Position numbers and translations under genes: made by a program. Below, piece by piece: positions 47,601 to 58,686 of a stretch of 64,000 nucleotides of DNA. Position 1 is the stretch's first letter. Each line of letters opens with the position of its first letter. The notes below the pieces were generated by a model. That model was not told where the DNA came from. It saw only the letters and a list, made by a program, of their open reading frames with translations, and made no database searches. Source of the stretch: Casuarina equisetifolia. Lineage: Eukaryota; Streptophyta; Magnoliopsida; Fagales; Casuarinaceae. Where the stretch lies: assembly GCA_028551475.1 (NCBI GenBank), contig CM052354.1:9321172-9385171 (forward strand), written 5' to 3'.

Positions 47601-47925
47601 TTATACCAAATTTGGAATGGTTTCTATATTTTCTGTTCAATCAAATGCCATTTAAGGTTAAATATTATTCTCTCCTTCTCTACCTTTGTGGTTGGATTTT
47701 AGGGTTTGAATATTGTCTGTTGGCTGTGCAATTCTTGTGGAATTCTTGGTGGATTGTTTCAATTCTCTGTTGATGGAAACTTTCGGTTCTTAGAGATTCT
47801 GTTTTTTTTTTCCTTTTTTAGGGTGATTTGGTCTCTGTTTGGTAGAAAATCGATTCAGTCTGGCTGCCCTGTTTTTCACCAAAATACTCCGAGTCTCCTA
47901 CTGTGAACACTAAACCAGCGAAGAT

Positions 47926-49345
47926 ATGGCTAAGAAAGCGGTTGACTGGTCAGATCTCCTGAGAGATCTCCTGGAGAGCATCGGCAAAAGCGTTGACCCC
48001 CATGTAGATGTTCCCCGATTTCGCGGTGTTTGTAAGTGGTGGCGCTGCTCCATCCCTTCGGCTCACTCTCTCTCTCTCTCCTGACTTCCCTCTTACATTC
48101 CAAAGCCCCTCGGCCGTGTTATATCCCGAGTGGGTGTCTGAACCGCCGCGAGCTTGTCTTTACGAAAGCAGACTCTATCTTGTTAAACCGTTAAATCCTT
48201 CACTAGCTTCTACATCTTCTCGCAAACAGGGCTTGGTTGATAGGGTCGAATATGATTCAGGTTTTTTTTTTTTTTTTGGCAACATGATAGTACCTTGAGA
48301 AATTTTATTAATACCAACAAAGCTGGACGTAATAACTATACTTTAGATAAGTACAAAAAATAGAGTATATTCTTAACCCTAAAAAAATAACAATCACGAC
48401 ACAAAATTAAAATAACCAAAATGCATTAGGCAGCACATTCGCGTAATCCTATGATAGTCTATAATTGTCTAGGTTTAATTGATCTTTGATATAAACATCT
48501 AAGCATGAATGAGGCAATGAACCAAGTTGATCAAAAATTGTCACATTCTGAATGACGTGACCATGATTGGCAAGATGGTCTGCTATCATATTCCCCTCAC
48601 GATTCAAGTTCAAGAAGATCGCGTGTTTACGATCCATTCACGGATTGCTTGATACATTTCAAGCCAAAGACTCTAAGCTTGTTGAACTGTCGGGTCGTGG
48701 AAATGGGTAAAGCCTACACGTTTCGACGGTTAGGAACTTATTCTGATTTGGGTTCTATTGCAGCCAAGTAGTGAAGTCCGCCAGTCTAGGTGGGTTGGCG
48801 GCTTTCTTGATACTTTACATGGGTAAATTAACTTTTGGAAGAAAAGGGAATGAGGAGTTGATCGTCATCGATGCTAGTTTGTTTCAACATGACTATATTA
48901 TCGTTTACAACGGATAATTCTACTCTATTGATAAGCATGGAACACTTTGGTGGATTGACAGTTCATCCCCGAGGATGGTAAAATTTTCATCTCCACTTTC
49001 TACTGCTGATGAAAACAAAAAGTCTCTAGTGGACTGCCATGGATCTCTTTATCTCATTTGTCAATACTTGGACAGGAGCACATGGCTTAACCCTCTTTAT
49101 AAGTTGTATGACTTGAAGGTGTATAGGTTAGATAAAGAGTTAGAAGAAGAGTGTGGTAAATGGGTTCCAATGAAAAGTTTGGGTGATCATGCATTGTTTC
49201 TTGGTTTTGATTATTCTTTCTCCATTTTAATTTCAGAACTTATTAAATGTAAAAACAATTGCATTTACATACTAGAACAAGATGGCACTGGTAACATTTT
49301 TGATACGGAGAATCGCACCATTCAAAGAGGTAGGTGTTAGGGATG
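47926..49345 (+). pseudogene. F-box/DUF295 pseudogene copy 2, interrupted by a LINE
   Basis: The start ATG (47,926) and first 52 codons are readable (DWSDLL, PRFRGVCKWWRCS). The frame ends at TGA 48,082-48,084 after a CT-rich slippage tract. The DUF295 part continues at 48,600-49,345 with further shifts, a lost base near 48,770 and a TAA near 48,915. A LINE 3' end sits at about 48,264-48,600. The order of motifs is the same as in 41,650-42,735, so this is a tandem paralogue that died. Confidence 0.88.
48264..48600 (-). mobile_element. 5'-truncated LINE inside F-box pseudogene copy 2
   Basis: About 337 bp on the - strand. It begins (in + coordinates) with a T run, the complement of a poly(A) tail. 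The - strand frame reads REGNMIADHLANHGHVIQN, the same LINE RNase H-like end as at 39,911-40,331. GATTCAGGTT (48,254) and GATTCAAGTT (48,601) form an imperfect 10-bp target duplication within the DUF295 codons. Confidence 0.88.
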
Positions 49346-49387
49346 ATAAGACTTCATACAATTTGCCTTTCATTATTACTCCATCTA

Positions 49388-49794
49388 TAGTGCAGCACGG
49401 CCTTAACTGCGGTCATAATTAACATGACCTCCTTATTCCTCTCATTAATGGGTCGCGCGCGGGCTGCCCTAACTCCCATCTCATCTGGAAAATGAATTGG
49501 CTCCCTGTGTTGATGATCTACTTGTTGATTCAAGATCTAGGAAATGAAACCTGATTTCACTAGTGCCGCAATCGGTTGGGGGAGAAGCTTGCAGAAGCTG
49601 TAGAATTGTAAGTTGTGATAATTGTGTTTAAATTTCGAATGGTTTCTGTATTTTCTGTTCAATCAAATGCTGTTTAAGTTTAAATATTATTCTCTCCTTC
49701 TCTACCTTTGTAGTTGGATTTTAGGGTTTGAATATTGTCTTTTGGCTGTTCAATTCTTGTGAAATTCTTGGTGGATTGTTTCAATTCTCTGTTG
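49388..49794 (+). repeat. F-box array leader block D, copy 2 (split by an insertion)
   Basis: Matches 42,747-43,085 and 62,765-63,060. It is cut at CTCTGTTG (49,794) and resumes at TGTTGATGGAAAC (51,002). Confidence 0.82.
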
Positions 49795-51001
49795 TGTATT
49801 AACAATATTAATATTGATAATATTAATATTTATGGAGATATTTCTTCATCCTCCTCTGGAGTGACTGGCACGTCAGAAGTTGATTCCGGTTTATGTGTGT
49901 CAGTTAGTGAAGGAGCTTCCTCAGAAGAGACTACCCCTCGTTACCTTTCCCCAGAAGATTATGGTGCCACATTTCAATGGTCTTGTTCACCTTTTGATGT
50001 AACTGCACCTAGGCCGTTGATACTCTCATCTCAATATAATGTTCAGACCAACTATGTTGGACAGAATGAATTATGTGGTGGAATTCTTGAAGCAGTTGAG
50101 TCTACATGTCAGTTAATAGGTTCGGGCATATCATCTACTTTTGAGCTAGGAGAATCTTCCCGTCATATAGAAAATGTTTTGGGTTCGAATGGCTTGGGTT
50201 CGAACACATGCCGAGACCTGTTGCCACCCTTGCCTGAGTCACTGATGATTAAGCAAGAACCTCTCTCACCCGTGCTGCTTCCAGAGATGGATCCTAACGT
50301 AAACTTGGTTGGCTATTCTCTTGGAAATGATAATGATAGTCTTCTTAACGGGTTCAATTATGAAGATGCTGTGGCACTTCAATGGCTAAACATGGAAGAT
50401 AATGGGAATCTCAACATAGGGAATAATGATGAAGATTTGAATAGATCCCTAGCTAATTATTATGCCAGTACGCTGGATAATATAGAAGATTTTCACTTCT
50501 TACAGGACTGTGGAAATCACGCAGGAACATGCATCGTTGTTGAAGATCTCGGTGCAGAAGATCCACTTGCTGCTTTAAGGGCTTACGGTGAAGAGCTGTC
50601 CGAAGTGGAGTCCGTGGGTTCGACGCATGCTGATGGAGATTTGGAGAAATAATGGAGGACCCACATACTGCCTTATCTATGTCTTATCTGATGTTTTTAA
50701 TGCCTGCAAACCTGAGCTACGTAATGATGAAAACTTGACAAGTTTGTTTTACGTTCCTTCATGCAAGTAGCATGCAAGTGGGATGCAAGTTGAATTTTGT
50801 TGTTTTGTCACGATGACTGCCTATATAACGACTGTGTAAGACGTTCTCTATAAGCAAGCAAAAACTATTTTGAGTGTTCTTGTGCAACACCAATTATTGC
50901 TTCGACTTCTTTCTTTCTATTTTTGCTTTGTCTTACTTCCGCTTGATATCTCTCTCGAGTTGCTTATTTTCTTTATTTACTATAAATATTGTTTTTCATT
51001 T
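49795..51001 (+). mobile_element. 1.2-kb insertion flanked by TGTTG, carrying an unknown ORF
   Basis: Sequence foreign to the F-box leader lies between TGTTG at 49,790-49,794 and TGTTG at 51,002-51,006. It starts TGTATTAAC. The right third has a TATA-like CTATATAACG and a tail resembling an LTR R/U5 region. No second LTR and no poly(A) tail are seen, so the mechanism is unclear. The ORF inside is described separately. Confidence 0.5.
49831..50652 (+). CDS. Unrecognised acidic, Ser-rich protein fragment
   Basis: An uninterrupted frame of about 274 codons ends at TAA 50,650-50,652. The open frame extends upstream into leader sequence, so the true start is not visible. I count the coherent part from 49,831, after the AT-rich junction. 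The protein is acidic and low in Lys, with Pro/Glu-rich MIKQEPLSPVLLPEMDPN and an acidic tail. These features are common in transcription-factor activation regions (inference). No domain was recognised and no intron is visible. It is probably the 3' part of a captured gene. Whether it is expressed cannot be judged. Confidence 0.4.
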   Translation, partial: YGDISSSSSGVTGTSEVDSGLCVSVSEGASSEETTPRYLSPEDYGATFQWSCSPFDVTAPRPLILSSQYNVQTNYVGQNELCGGILEAVESTCQLIGSGISSTFELGESSRHIENVLGSNGLGSNTCRDLLPPLPESLMIKQEPLSPVLLPEMDPNVNLVGYSLGNDNDSLLNGFNYEDAVALQWLNMEDNGNLNIGNNDEDLNRSLANYYASTLDNIEDFHFLQDCGNHAGTCIVVEDLGAEDPLAALRAYGEELSEVESVGSTHADGDLEK

Positions 51002-51150
51002 TGTTGATGGAAACTTTCCGTTCTTAGAAATTCTGTTTTTGCTCCTTTTTTAGGGTGATTTGGTCCCTGTTTGCCCTGTTTTTCACTAAAATACTCGGAG
51101 TCTCCTACTGTAAACGCTAAACCAACGAAGATATGGCTAAGAGAGGGGTT
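51002..51150 (+). pseudogene. F-box unit 3: leader and first codons only
   Basis: The F-box leader resumes at 51,002 and reaches the conserved CGAAGATATGGCTAAGA at about 51,127-51,143. After about five codons it runs into AT-rich repeat E at 51,150. The rest of the gene is missing. Confidence 0.75.
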
Positions 51151-51490
51151 GCGCCAGATAATTGCCGACTAGATCGTGTATCCTAAACATACTACGCAAG
51201 CGTATGTATATCCATAAATTTGCATCAGCTTAATGAAAAGTTAAATGCGCTTTATACGAAAGTTAATGAAAAGTCTATAAATACACTAGATCTTGGTATT
51301 ATATATTTTGTACCACATGAAAACATTAATTTACACAAAGTCTGCATATATTTTGGACCAATCAGTATACTAAGTATTAATACTATATATTTTGTACCAA
51401 ATGAAAACATTGAGCTTTTACAAAAGTTAGCATATATTGGACCAATAAATACATTAGATATCAGTATTATATATTTAATTATACTTCATT
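51150..51490 (+). repeat. AT-rich repeat family E, copy 2
   Basis: Related to 47,380-47,600 and 63,770-64,000. Internal direct near-repeats centred on TATATATTTTGTACCA.ATGAAAACATT start at about 51,300 and 51,385. Confidence 0.75.
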
Positions 51491-52440
51491 AAAAATAAGT
51501 ATACCTTAATTTTGACATTTTTATTGCAAACGTGTGGGTGATGTCCAAGAATTAGGAATTATTTTTTTAAAAATTATTTAACAGCATAAGCTAAGTATTT
51601 TAAGAAATATGCAAGAAAATCTGCTTGGGAGAGAATCTGCTTTCAAATGTGATACTTTCTGAATTGTGATTAATTAGCTGGATATCAATACAAGTCTACC
51701 ACAACAACAAGATGTGCTGTTCATAGGATTACAATGTAAGGCTATTAAAAGATGTTCGGGAGCTATATTTTGGAGGTTGTTGAATGTTGAAGGAGTTCCT
51801 TGTGAGTTGCAGTTCCCCAATAGAAACTGATTCATGCGGTCATATTCCCCTTAGTTCAAACGGAGAGTTGATTTCATTTGTATTGGATTTTGCTTAGAGG
51901 TATTTCATTTTGGCTAGATTCGGCATATTTGTAATTTTCTGTTGTGTTATTTTTATGCGTGATATTTTGCACTTTTGTTGTTATTCAACTATTTGTGAGT
52001 TTTGGGAGTTGTTCTATTATTCATTTTGTGTTATTTTGCCCTTTGTTTTCTCGAGGAGGTGATGAACCAAAACTTTATTCAAATGATGGAGATGATTGTC
52101 ATGCTTTTAGGATTAGGAGTGTGGTCTTTGAAAAGTTCATAAGACTAAAACCATAAGTTCTCTCTTTAACAGAGACTAATACTTATGTTTCAATTACAAA
52201 ACAAAATTTTAATAATTTCTCTTTTCTATTCCTTATTAAATAGACTTAAGCTTTTATCCCAATATGATTAGGTTTAGGACTCCTAACATAATTAGATTTT
52301 GATTGTTTAGTCTAAATTTTTTAATTAAGGTAGAATTTAAATAAACCTAACTCTTATCCTAATATGATTGGGTTTAGTTTTACTTGCCTATAAATTTAGG
52401 CAGAACTATTTGTTTGCTGATGATTGTTGTGGAATTCTTG
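51460..52440 (+). repeat. Upstream block A of the F-box array, copy 2
   Basis: Matches 39,165-40,985 and 57,470-58,480. It lacks the LINE present at 39,911-40,331, reading CACAACAACAAGATGTGCTG across that site. Confidence 0.8.
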
Positions 52441-52626
52441 GTGGATTGTCGTAATTCTCTGTTGATGGAAACATTATGTTCTTAAATATTCTGCTTTTGC
52501 TCCCTTTTTAGGGTGATTTGGTCTCTGTTCGGTAGAAAATTGATTCCGTCCAGCCCTGTTTTTCTCCAATATACTCTCGAGTCTCTACTGTAAACACCTA
52601 CAGGAAGTCAGTCAAGCAACGACGAT

Positions 52627-52716
52627 ATGGCTAAGATAGCGGTTGACTGGTCGGATCTCCCCAAGGAACTCTTGGCGATCATCGGCAAAAGCCTTGACCC
52701 CCTCGTCGATATTCTC
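52627..52716 (+). pseudogene. F-box unit 4: 5' fragment fused to block C
   Basis: ATGGCTAAGATAGCGGTTGA opens about 30 codons of intact F-box start (LPKELLAIIGKSLDPLVDI), then breaks at CTCCAACAAAG into block C. Block C at 44,320 is preceded by CTCTAACAAAG, so the join used short shared sequence. No DUF295 part remains. Confidence 0.85.
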
Positions 52717-53198
52717 CAACAAAGAATGTAAAAGAAAAGAAAAAAAAGAATTAAAACATTTCAAAGAATTCTTTATTCTTGACAAAAATAAAAAACAAAA
52801 AATTCAGTGAAATATGAAAAAAAAAGTGAAAATACTCCTGATCCTTAAAATTTTTGAAAACCATTTTAATGAGATAATGACCTGCTTTTTAGTTTCTTTA
52901 AGGATCTGAGAAAGCTTTAAATTTGCTTAAGATGAGAAAGAGAAGCATGTTTAGATTTTAAAACCCAAAATAATTTTCCTCAAATTGAGAAAAACATATA
53001 TCAGGAGGTTTTTCTCTTTCTTTCAAATCTAAACCTCCCCAGCCCTGGAAACCCAAAGCTATAGAAATTTAGAAGAAAAAAAATGGGGAATGAAATATCT
53101 CTCTGCATGCTATAGGAATTCAAACTTAATAAAACTAAAAAATGGGTTCATTTGAGAAAAAAGAATGGCCCAAAAATAAAAGGCGTCACAATTGAACT
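52717..53198 (+). repeat. Block C, copy 2
   Basis: Close match to 44,325-44,820. The similarity stops at about 53,198, where copia-3 begins. Confidence 0.85.
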
Positions 53199-53479
53199 GT
53201 TTATTCCAAAAACAATAAGGTGGTCATAAGCTCCCTTATTCGGAGAGATAAAGGAGAAGACTTAGTCTCTCTTTTGCCGATCAAATATGGAGAAATCTTT
53301 TGCCCATCAAATATGGACAAATGTGGTATGTTTTCAGACCTATTTTGTATTATGTATAGAAACTGCTTTTTACAGAGTCTCGTTTGAGATCTTATTTTTT
53401 AATAATTAGTATCAGAGCTCTAATAGCATCGATCTGAAGAACAAAATCGAACCAAAATCACATATTGGATCTCAGACTT

Positions 53480-54030
53480 TAGAGTGGGTTTCGCGTTCTT
53501 CAAAACTCAAAGTTTCGAGTTAGATTCGAGCTCACCCAGTGATCATTTTCGCGGGTTGAGCTCAGATTCAGAATCAGCACGGCGTGTTGTTTCTGACGAT
53601 GCCAAGAGCCGCCGAAAACGGCTGTTTTCCGACCGGGTCGTACCCGACCCGATTTCGACTCAAACAGAGTCAGACCGCCACCGACCTCCGTTCGGCTCCG
53701 TCTGCGGCTTCGGAGGTAGATCGTCTAGAGACGATCCCAACGGCGTCTTGATCGGCCTGAGAACCGGCCGGACGCACGCTGAACCAGTCGAATCGGGTTA
53801 GCCGATTTCGATCTGATCTGGTTTAATCCAAATCTGGCCGCCGGTGAGCTCCGAATCGCCATCGTTTGTGGCGTCGGGCGTCGGCCATGAGCCGGCGATT
53901 CCAACCCCGCCTTGAACGGCCAGAGAACCGGCCGGCAGGACGCCGAATCGTCCGTACCGGTCCGAATCGGCCGATACGGACTGAACCGGCCGATCTTGGC
54001 CGAACCGCCTGAACCGGCTGGCAGGCGCGT
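53480..54030. other. GC-rich leader segment of copia-3
   Basis: This patch is far richer in G+C than its surroundings and repeats phrases such as GAACCGGCCGG, CGAATCGG and GGCCGAT. Open frames exist on both strands (53,484-53,801 + and 54,088-53,798 -), but they look like products of composition, not genes. It may fold or bind Gag, which is untested. Confidence 0.55.
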
Positions 54031-54893
54031 ATGAGACCCTTTTTAACACCAAAATTTTTCTAATATTATTTAGAATATTCTGATGCAATTAATTTTTCAT
54101 AATTATCTCATTTAGTTGATGACTTGATTGAAATGGTTTGATTTATTGCTTAATAAATCTTATATGTAATAGTTGTATGCTAACTTGTTATGATTACTTG
54201 TTTAACAATTATTTTATGGCCTCTTAAATGTCATACAATTGTTTAAATTAGGCCATTTTAATTTTGCATACAATTTAAGAGAAATTAGCATATAATTTAT
54301 GCAACATTTGTAATGTTGCATTAGGTGCAACTCAAAGACTAGTGCCTTGGTCTTTTGAAATTGAGTTGCACATTTAGATTATGAGTAGTATATTATGTAT
54401 ACCGTTGCATAGGCTAATCTCGTGGCTTGATTGGGTTGTGACCACCATAATGGTACAATATGGTTAAGTCATGGGATTGTGTTTTGTGCAATTATGGTAA
54501 TTTCTCCAAAGTGCGCAAAGGTCTTGTGATTTGGTTAGATTGTGACCACCATAGTGGCACAATTAGATTAGATTGTGGGACCCTTCATTTTGTACTGCGG
54601 ATGAGTTCAATCTTAGTACATAGTCATACTCCCACAGGAGGTGATTGCATATTAGGATTTGGATGTTGCACAGTTAGCATGCTAGGGTTTGGATTAGTCT
54701 TAGTAGTCCATACACCTATAAGTGGTGGATTGTGAGGATTGATTTTTCCTTATGTGGGTTGTTGTGAGGAGATTTTCTAAATGGCATGTTATGTTTGTTA
54801 CCCATAGGTGTTTATATGATAATGCTTATAAAACTCTCTTTTAGTCTACTTATTGTGTGCTCCTATTATGCATTATGTATTACAGCCACTTTT

Positions 54894-57129
54894 ATGGTCA
54901 ACAATTGCATAGTAACCATAGAAATCTTGACTGGATCAAACTTCAAGAAATGGTTGAGCGATCTCCACTTTGCTTTGTGGATTTCTGATTTACATTCATT
55001 CCTCACTACTAAGAAGCCAAAGGAACCCACTAAGGCTTGCACAGAAGAGTATAAAACTAAGTGTGCTACTTGGGCTAAAAAGAATGAGTTTTGTTTGTTG
55101 ACAATATAGAAGACAATTGAGGATCATCTTTAGGCAGATTTACCCACTGATGCCACTGTTAAGGAATTTTTAGGGGCAATGGAGAAACAGTACACACCAC
55201 CCACTAATGCTTTAGCTGGAGAGCTTTTACAAGATTTATTTGACCTTAAATATGATGGATCTATGCCCATAAAAAATTATATAATGAAGGTGATTGAATT
55301 CAAGGGCAAGTTCAAGAAGGTAGACGTTACCCTTTTTGATGCAATTATCATTCATAAGGTTCTGAATAATCTTCCTGCAGACTTTGATGTTCTTAAAACA
55401 TCTTACCATATGCAATATGAGCAGGGGACAACTAATCAACTATTAGTTCAAGTGATGGTTGAAGAGAAACAATTGAGAACAAATAAGTCCCATGTTGCTA
55501 TGTTGACTCAAGGAGTTGGTTCTAGCAAAAACAAGAGACTTAGGCCTCAATGTTATAAAGGGTCTAGAAGGGCTCACCCAGCTATTCGAGAATTAACTCC
55601 TCATGGTAGTGCTACTGGGTTTAGGAGGACCCAGAGGGTTGCTGGGGTCAGGCCCGATGAAATCATATGTTTTCATTGCAGGGTAAAGGGGCATAAGAAG
55701 CCTAATTGTCCCAAGCTTAGGAAGAGCAGGAGAAAGTGCCCAATTGGAGGTAATCGCTCTTTAGCTTATGTTTGTGAGTCTCATATGGTAGAAACACCCT
55801 CTAGCTCTTGGTGGTTGGATAGTGCAACCACTAACCATATAACGTTTACCATTCAGGGATTTGTAAATCGGAGGAGGCCAAGTCAGGATGAAAAGTACAT
55901 CTTTGTGGGGAACAACATGAAGGTTGATGTGGAGTTCGTTGGAGATGTCATCTTGCTTTTGGAGACTGGCTTTAGGATGACTTTATGTAACACCTTTTAT
56001 ATACCGTCTTTTAGGCGGAATTTAGTTTCAGTTTCGTTATTGGACAAGTTAGGTTATTCTTTTGAAGTTAAGAACTCCACTATTAATGTATGTTTTGATT
56101 CAAACCTTGTTAGTTGTTGCACTTTGAATCATGGTTTATATAAGTTTTGTTTATCCCCACATGAAATTTATGCTACTGTGAATGTTGAAAGTAATGTCCC
56201 TAAGAGGGTGATGTCTAAAGAACAATCATATGCATTATGGCATAAGAGACTCTGCCATATTTCAAAAGAGAAAATACAAAGGTTGATAGAAACAGAGATT
56301 TTGCCTACTCTCAACAAGGATTTAGAAACATGTGTGGATTGTTGTAGAGGCAAGTTGATTAAGACAAAGAAAAGAATTGCAATTCACTGTTCTGATCTGT
56401 TAGGTGTGGTTCACACTGATATAAGTGGTCCATATAAACAGACATTGCAAGGTGATGTATATTTTATTACTTTTGTAGATGATTTTTCACGCTATGGATA
56501 TGTGTATTTGATTAAAGAAAAATCAGAATCCCTTGAAAAGTTCAAAGTGTTTAAGGTTGAGGTTGAGAAACAATTGGGAAAGAGTATAAAGGTTATAATA
56601 TTTGATAAAGATGGAGAATACTATGGAAGACATGACACAAGACAACAGAAGGGACCGTTTGCTCAATATTTACAAGATTTAGGCATAATAGCTCAATTCA
56701 CTATGTTTGGGAGCACAGAACAAAATGGTGTCGCTGAGGCGAAATAGGACATTGATGGATATGGTTAGAAGTATGATGAGTGGTAGTAATTTGCCCCAAT
56801 TTCTATGGGGAGAAGCCCTAAAGACTTCTTTGTATATTCTCAATCGTGTCCCTACTAAAGCAGTGCAGTTAACTCCATTCGAATTATTTACGGGACGCAA
56901 GCCTAGTTTGAATCATATTAAAGTTTGGGGATGTCCAGCTGAAGTCAAACTATATAATCCGACTCTGGGAAAGTTAGGTCCAAGCACTACAAGATGTTAT
57001 TTTGTGTCCTACCCAGAGTACTCTAAGGGATATCGATTCTATAACCCTTGTGGAGGTCCCAGTATCGTGGATTCGCAAACGGCCAAATTCTTGGAACTTG
57101 ATACTGCAGAGAAATCTGAATGTTCATAG
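54894..57129 (+). pseudogene. copia-3 gag, protease and integrase, broken
   Basis: Gag opens MVNNCIVTIEILTGSNFKKW. Two TAG stops lie near 55,108 and 55,132. The frame is then open to 56,747, with a zinc knuckle CFHCRVKGHKKPNC (about 55,669-55,712) and protease-like WWLDSATTNHIT, where the usual DSGA core reads DSAT. Pre-integrase WHKRLCHIS...CVDC and integrase core HTDISGPY, FVDDFSR follow. A one-base loss near 56,739 shifts the frame, and integrase text continues to TAG 57,127-57,129. The altered active-site region suggests decay or recombination before the stops. Confidence 0.82.
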
Positions 57130-57205
57130 ACCACGAGTAAAGGCATTATTTGTGTGGATGTTGAAGTTGATCCTTTTGATCACTGTAGTAGTTATAAAGG
57201 TGGAT

Positions 57206-57480
57206 TGAAGAAGAAGAAGAAGAAGAAGAAGTAGAAGAAGCTTTTGTTTGTTGTCTATTAGAATGTAATTTATCGGTTGGCTTCTGTAGTATAATTGAAG
57301 AAGAAGAAGTTTTTGTTTGTTGTCTATTAGAATGTAATTTACTAGTTGGCTTATATAGTATGATTTTTATGTCTACTTATGAAATAATTCAGTTTGGTTG
57401 AGACTACTATAATTTTTGTGTGGACTTATGAAATAATTGATCTTCATGTTTTTTAGAATTATCCAAAAATGGAATTGAAG
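57206..57480 (+). repeat. GAA microsatellite and duplicated block B piece
   Basis: A (GAA)n tract near 57,206-57,240 is followed by two near-identical pieces containing TTTGTTTGTTGTCTATTAGA (about 57,243 and 57,315), a roughly 70-bp tandem duplication with a GAA run at each start. Related text is at 44,950 and 60,780. Confidence 0.75.
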
Positions 57481-58480
57481 TAATGGCTCACTATCCAAGG
57501 TTTGGACCCTACTTGTATTTGTTGCAGTCATACCAAACTCTAATCTTTTAATGTTACCACAACTAGTGAAGACAATGGAGCATATAAATTGAATTAATGT
57601 TGTGTCCTTTAATGTGATTCTCTCACAATAACCAGATGTGTTGTTTATAGAATTACAATGTAAGGCTGTTAAAAGACATTTAGGAGCTATATTTTAGAGG
57701 TTGTTGAATGTTGAAGGAGTTCATAGTGAGTTGCAATTTCCTTCAATAGGAGCTGGCTCATAAGGACTGTTTCCTTTAGTTCAAATGGAGAGTTGATTTC
57801 ATTTGTATCAGATTTTGCTTTGAGGTATTTTATTTTGGCTTTATTTGGCTCTTTGGTAATTTTCGACTATGCTATTTGTTTGTCTATTATTCTGCACTTT
57901 GGGTGTTATTCAACTATTCTGTGAGTTTTAGGTGTTGTTTTGCTGTTCCTTTTGTGTTATTCGGCCCCTTTTTTTCTTGAGGCGGTAATAAACTGAAAAT
58001 TTGTTCAAATGATGGAGATGATAGTCATGCTCTTAGAATTGGGAGAGTGGTTTTAGAAAAGTTCATAAGACCGAAACCTTAAATTTTTTCTTTAATGGAG
58101 ATTGATATTTAGGTTTCAATCTCAAAACAATTTTTTAACAATTTCTTATCCCTACTTTCTATTAAATAAACTTAGCTCCTATCCCAATATGATTAGGTTT
58201 AGGACTCCTACCATAATTAGATTTTGACTATTTAGTCTAAGTTTTATAATTGAGGTAGAATTTAAATACACCTAATTCTTATCCCAATATGATTAGGTTT
58301 AGGACTCCTTCCATAATTAGATTTTGACTATTTAGTATAGGTTTTATAATTAAGGTAGAATTTTAAAAAACCTAACTCTTATCCTAATATGATTGTTTAG
58401 AACTCCTAACATAATTGAGTTTCGACTACTTATTCTAGGATTTACTTGCCTATAAATTGAGGCAGAATTATTTGTTCATT
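57481..58480 (+). repeat. Upstream block A of the F-box array, copy 3
   Basis: Matches 39,165-40,985 and 51,460-52,440. It reads CACAATAACCAGATGTGTTG at about 57,630, an unoccupied version of the LINE site at 39,911. Near 58,180-58,400 a 90-bp unit with CCCAATATGATTAGGTTTAG occurs twice in tandem. Confidence 0.8.
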
Positions 58481-58686
58481 GTTAATTGTTGTGAAATTCT
58501 TGATGGATTGTTTCAATTATCTGTTGATGGAAACATTTTGCTTTTAAATATTCTATCTTTGCTTTTTTTTTTTTTAGGATGATTTGGTCTCTGTTTGGTA
58601 GAAAATTGATTCCATCTAGCTGCCCTGTCTTCGGCCAAAATACTCCTGAGTGTCCTACTGTAAACACCAACAGGAAGTCAGTCAAG

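Larger units (their letters stand above)
53198..57150 (+). mobile_element. Truncated Ty1/copia element (copia-3), no RT or 3' LTR
   Basis: The left LTR is about 209 bp (53,198-53,406, TG start). TAGTATCAGAGCTC at 53,407-53,420 is the PBS. A 1.5-kb leader precedes gag at about 54,894. Protease and integrase follow, and the element ends near 57,150, where block B-like sequence begins. No RT, RNase H or right LTR was found. Confidence 0.75.

Noticed and set aside
53484..54088. Overlapping GC-rich ORFs on both strands
   Set aside because: Long open frames on both strands are expected from the low-stop, CG-rich composition. No domain was recognised.
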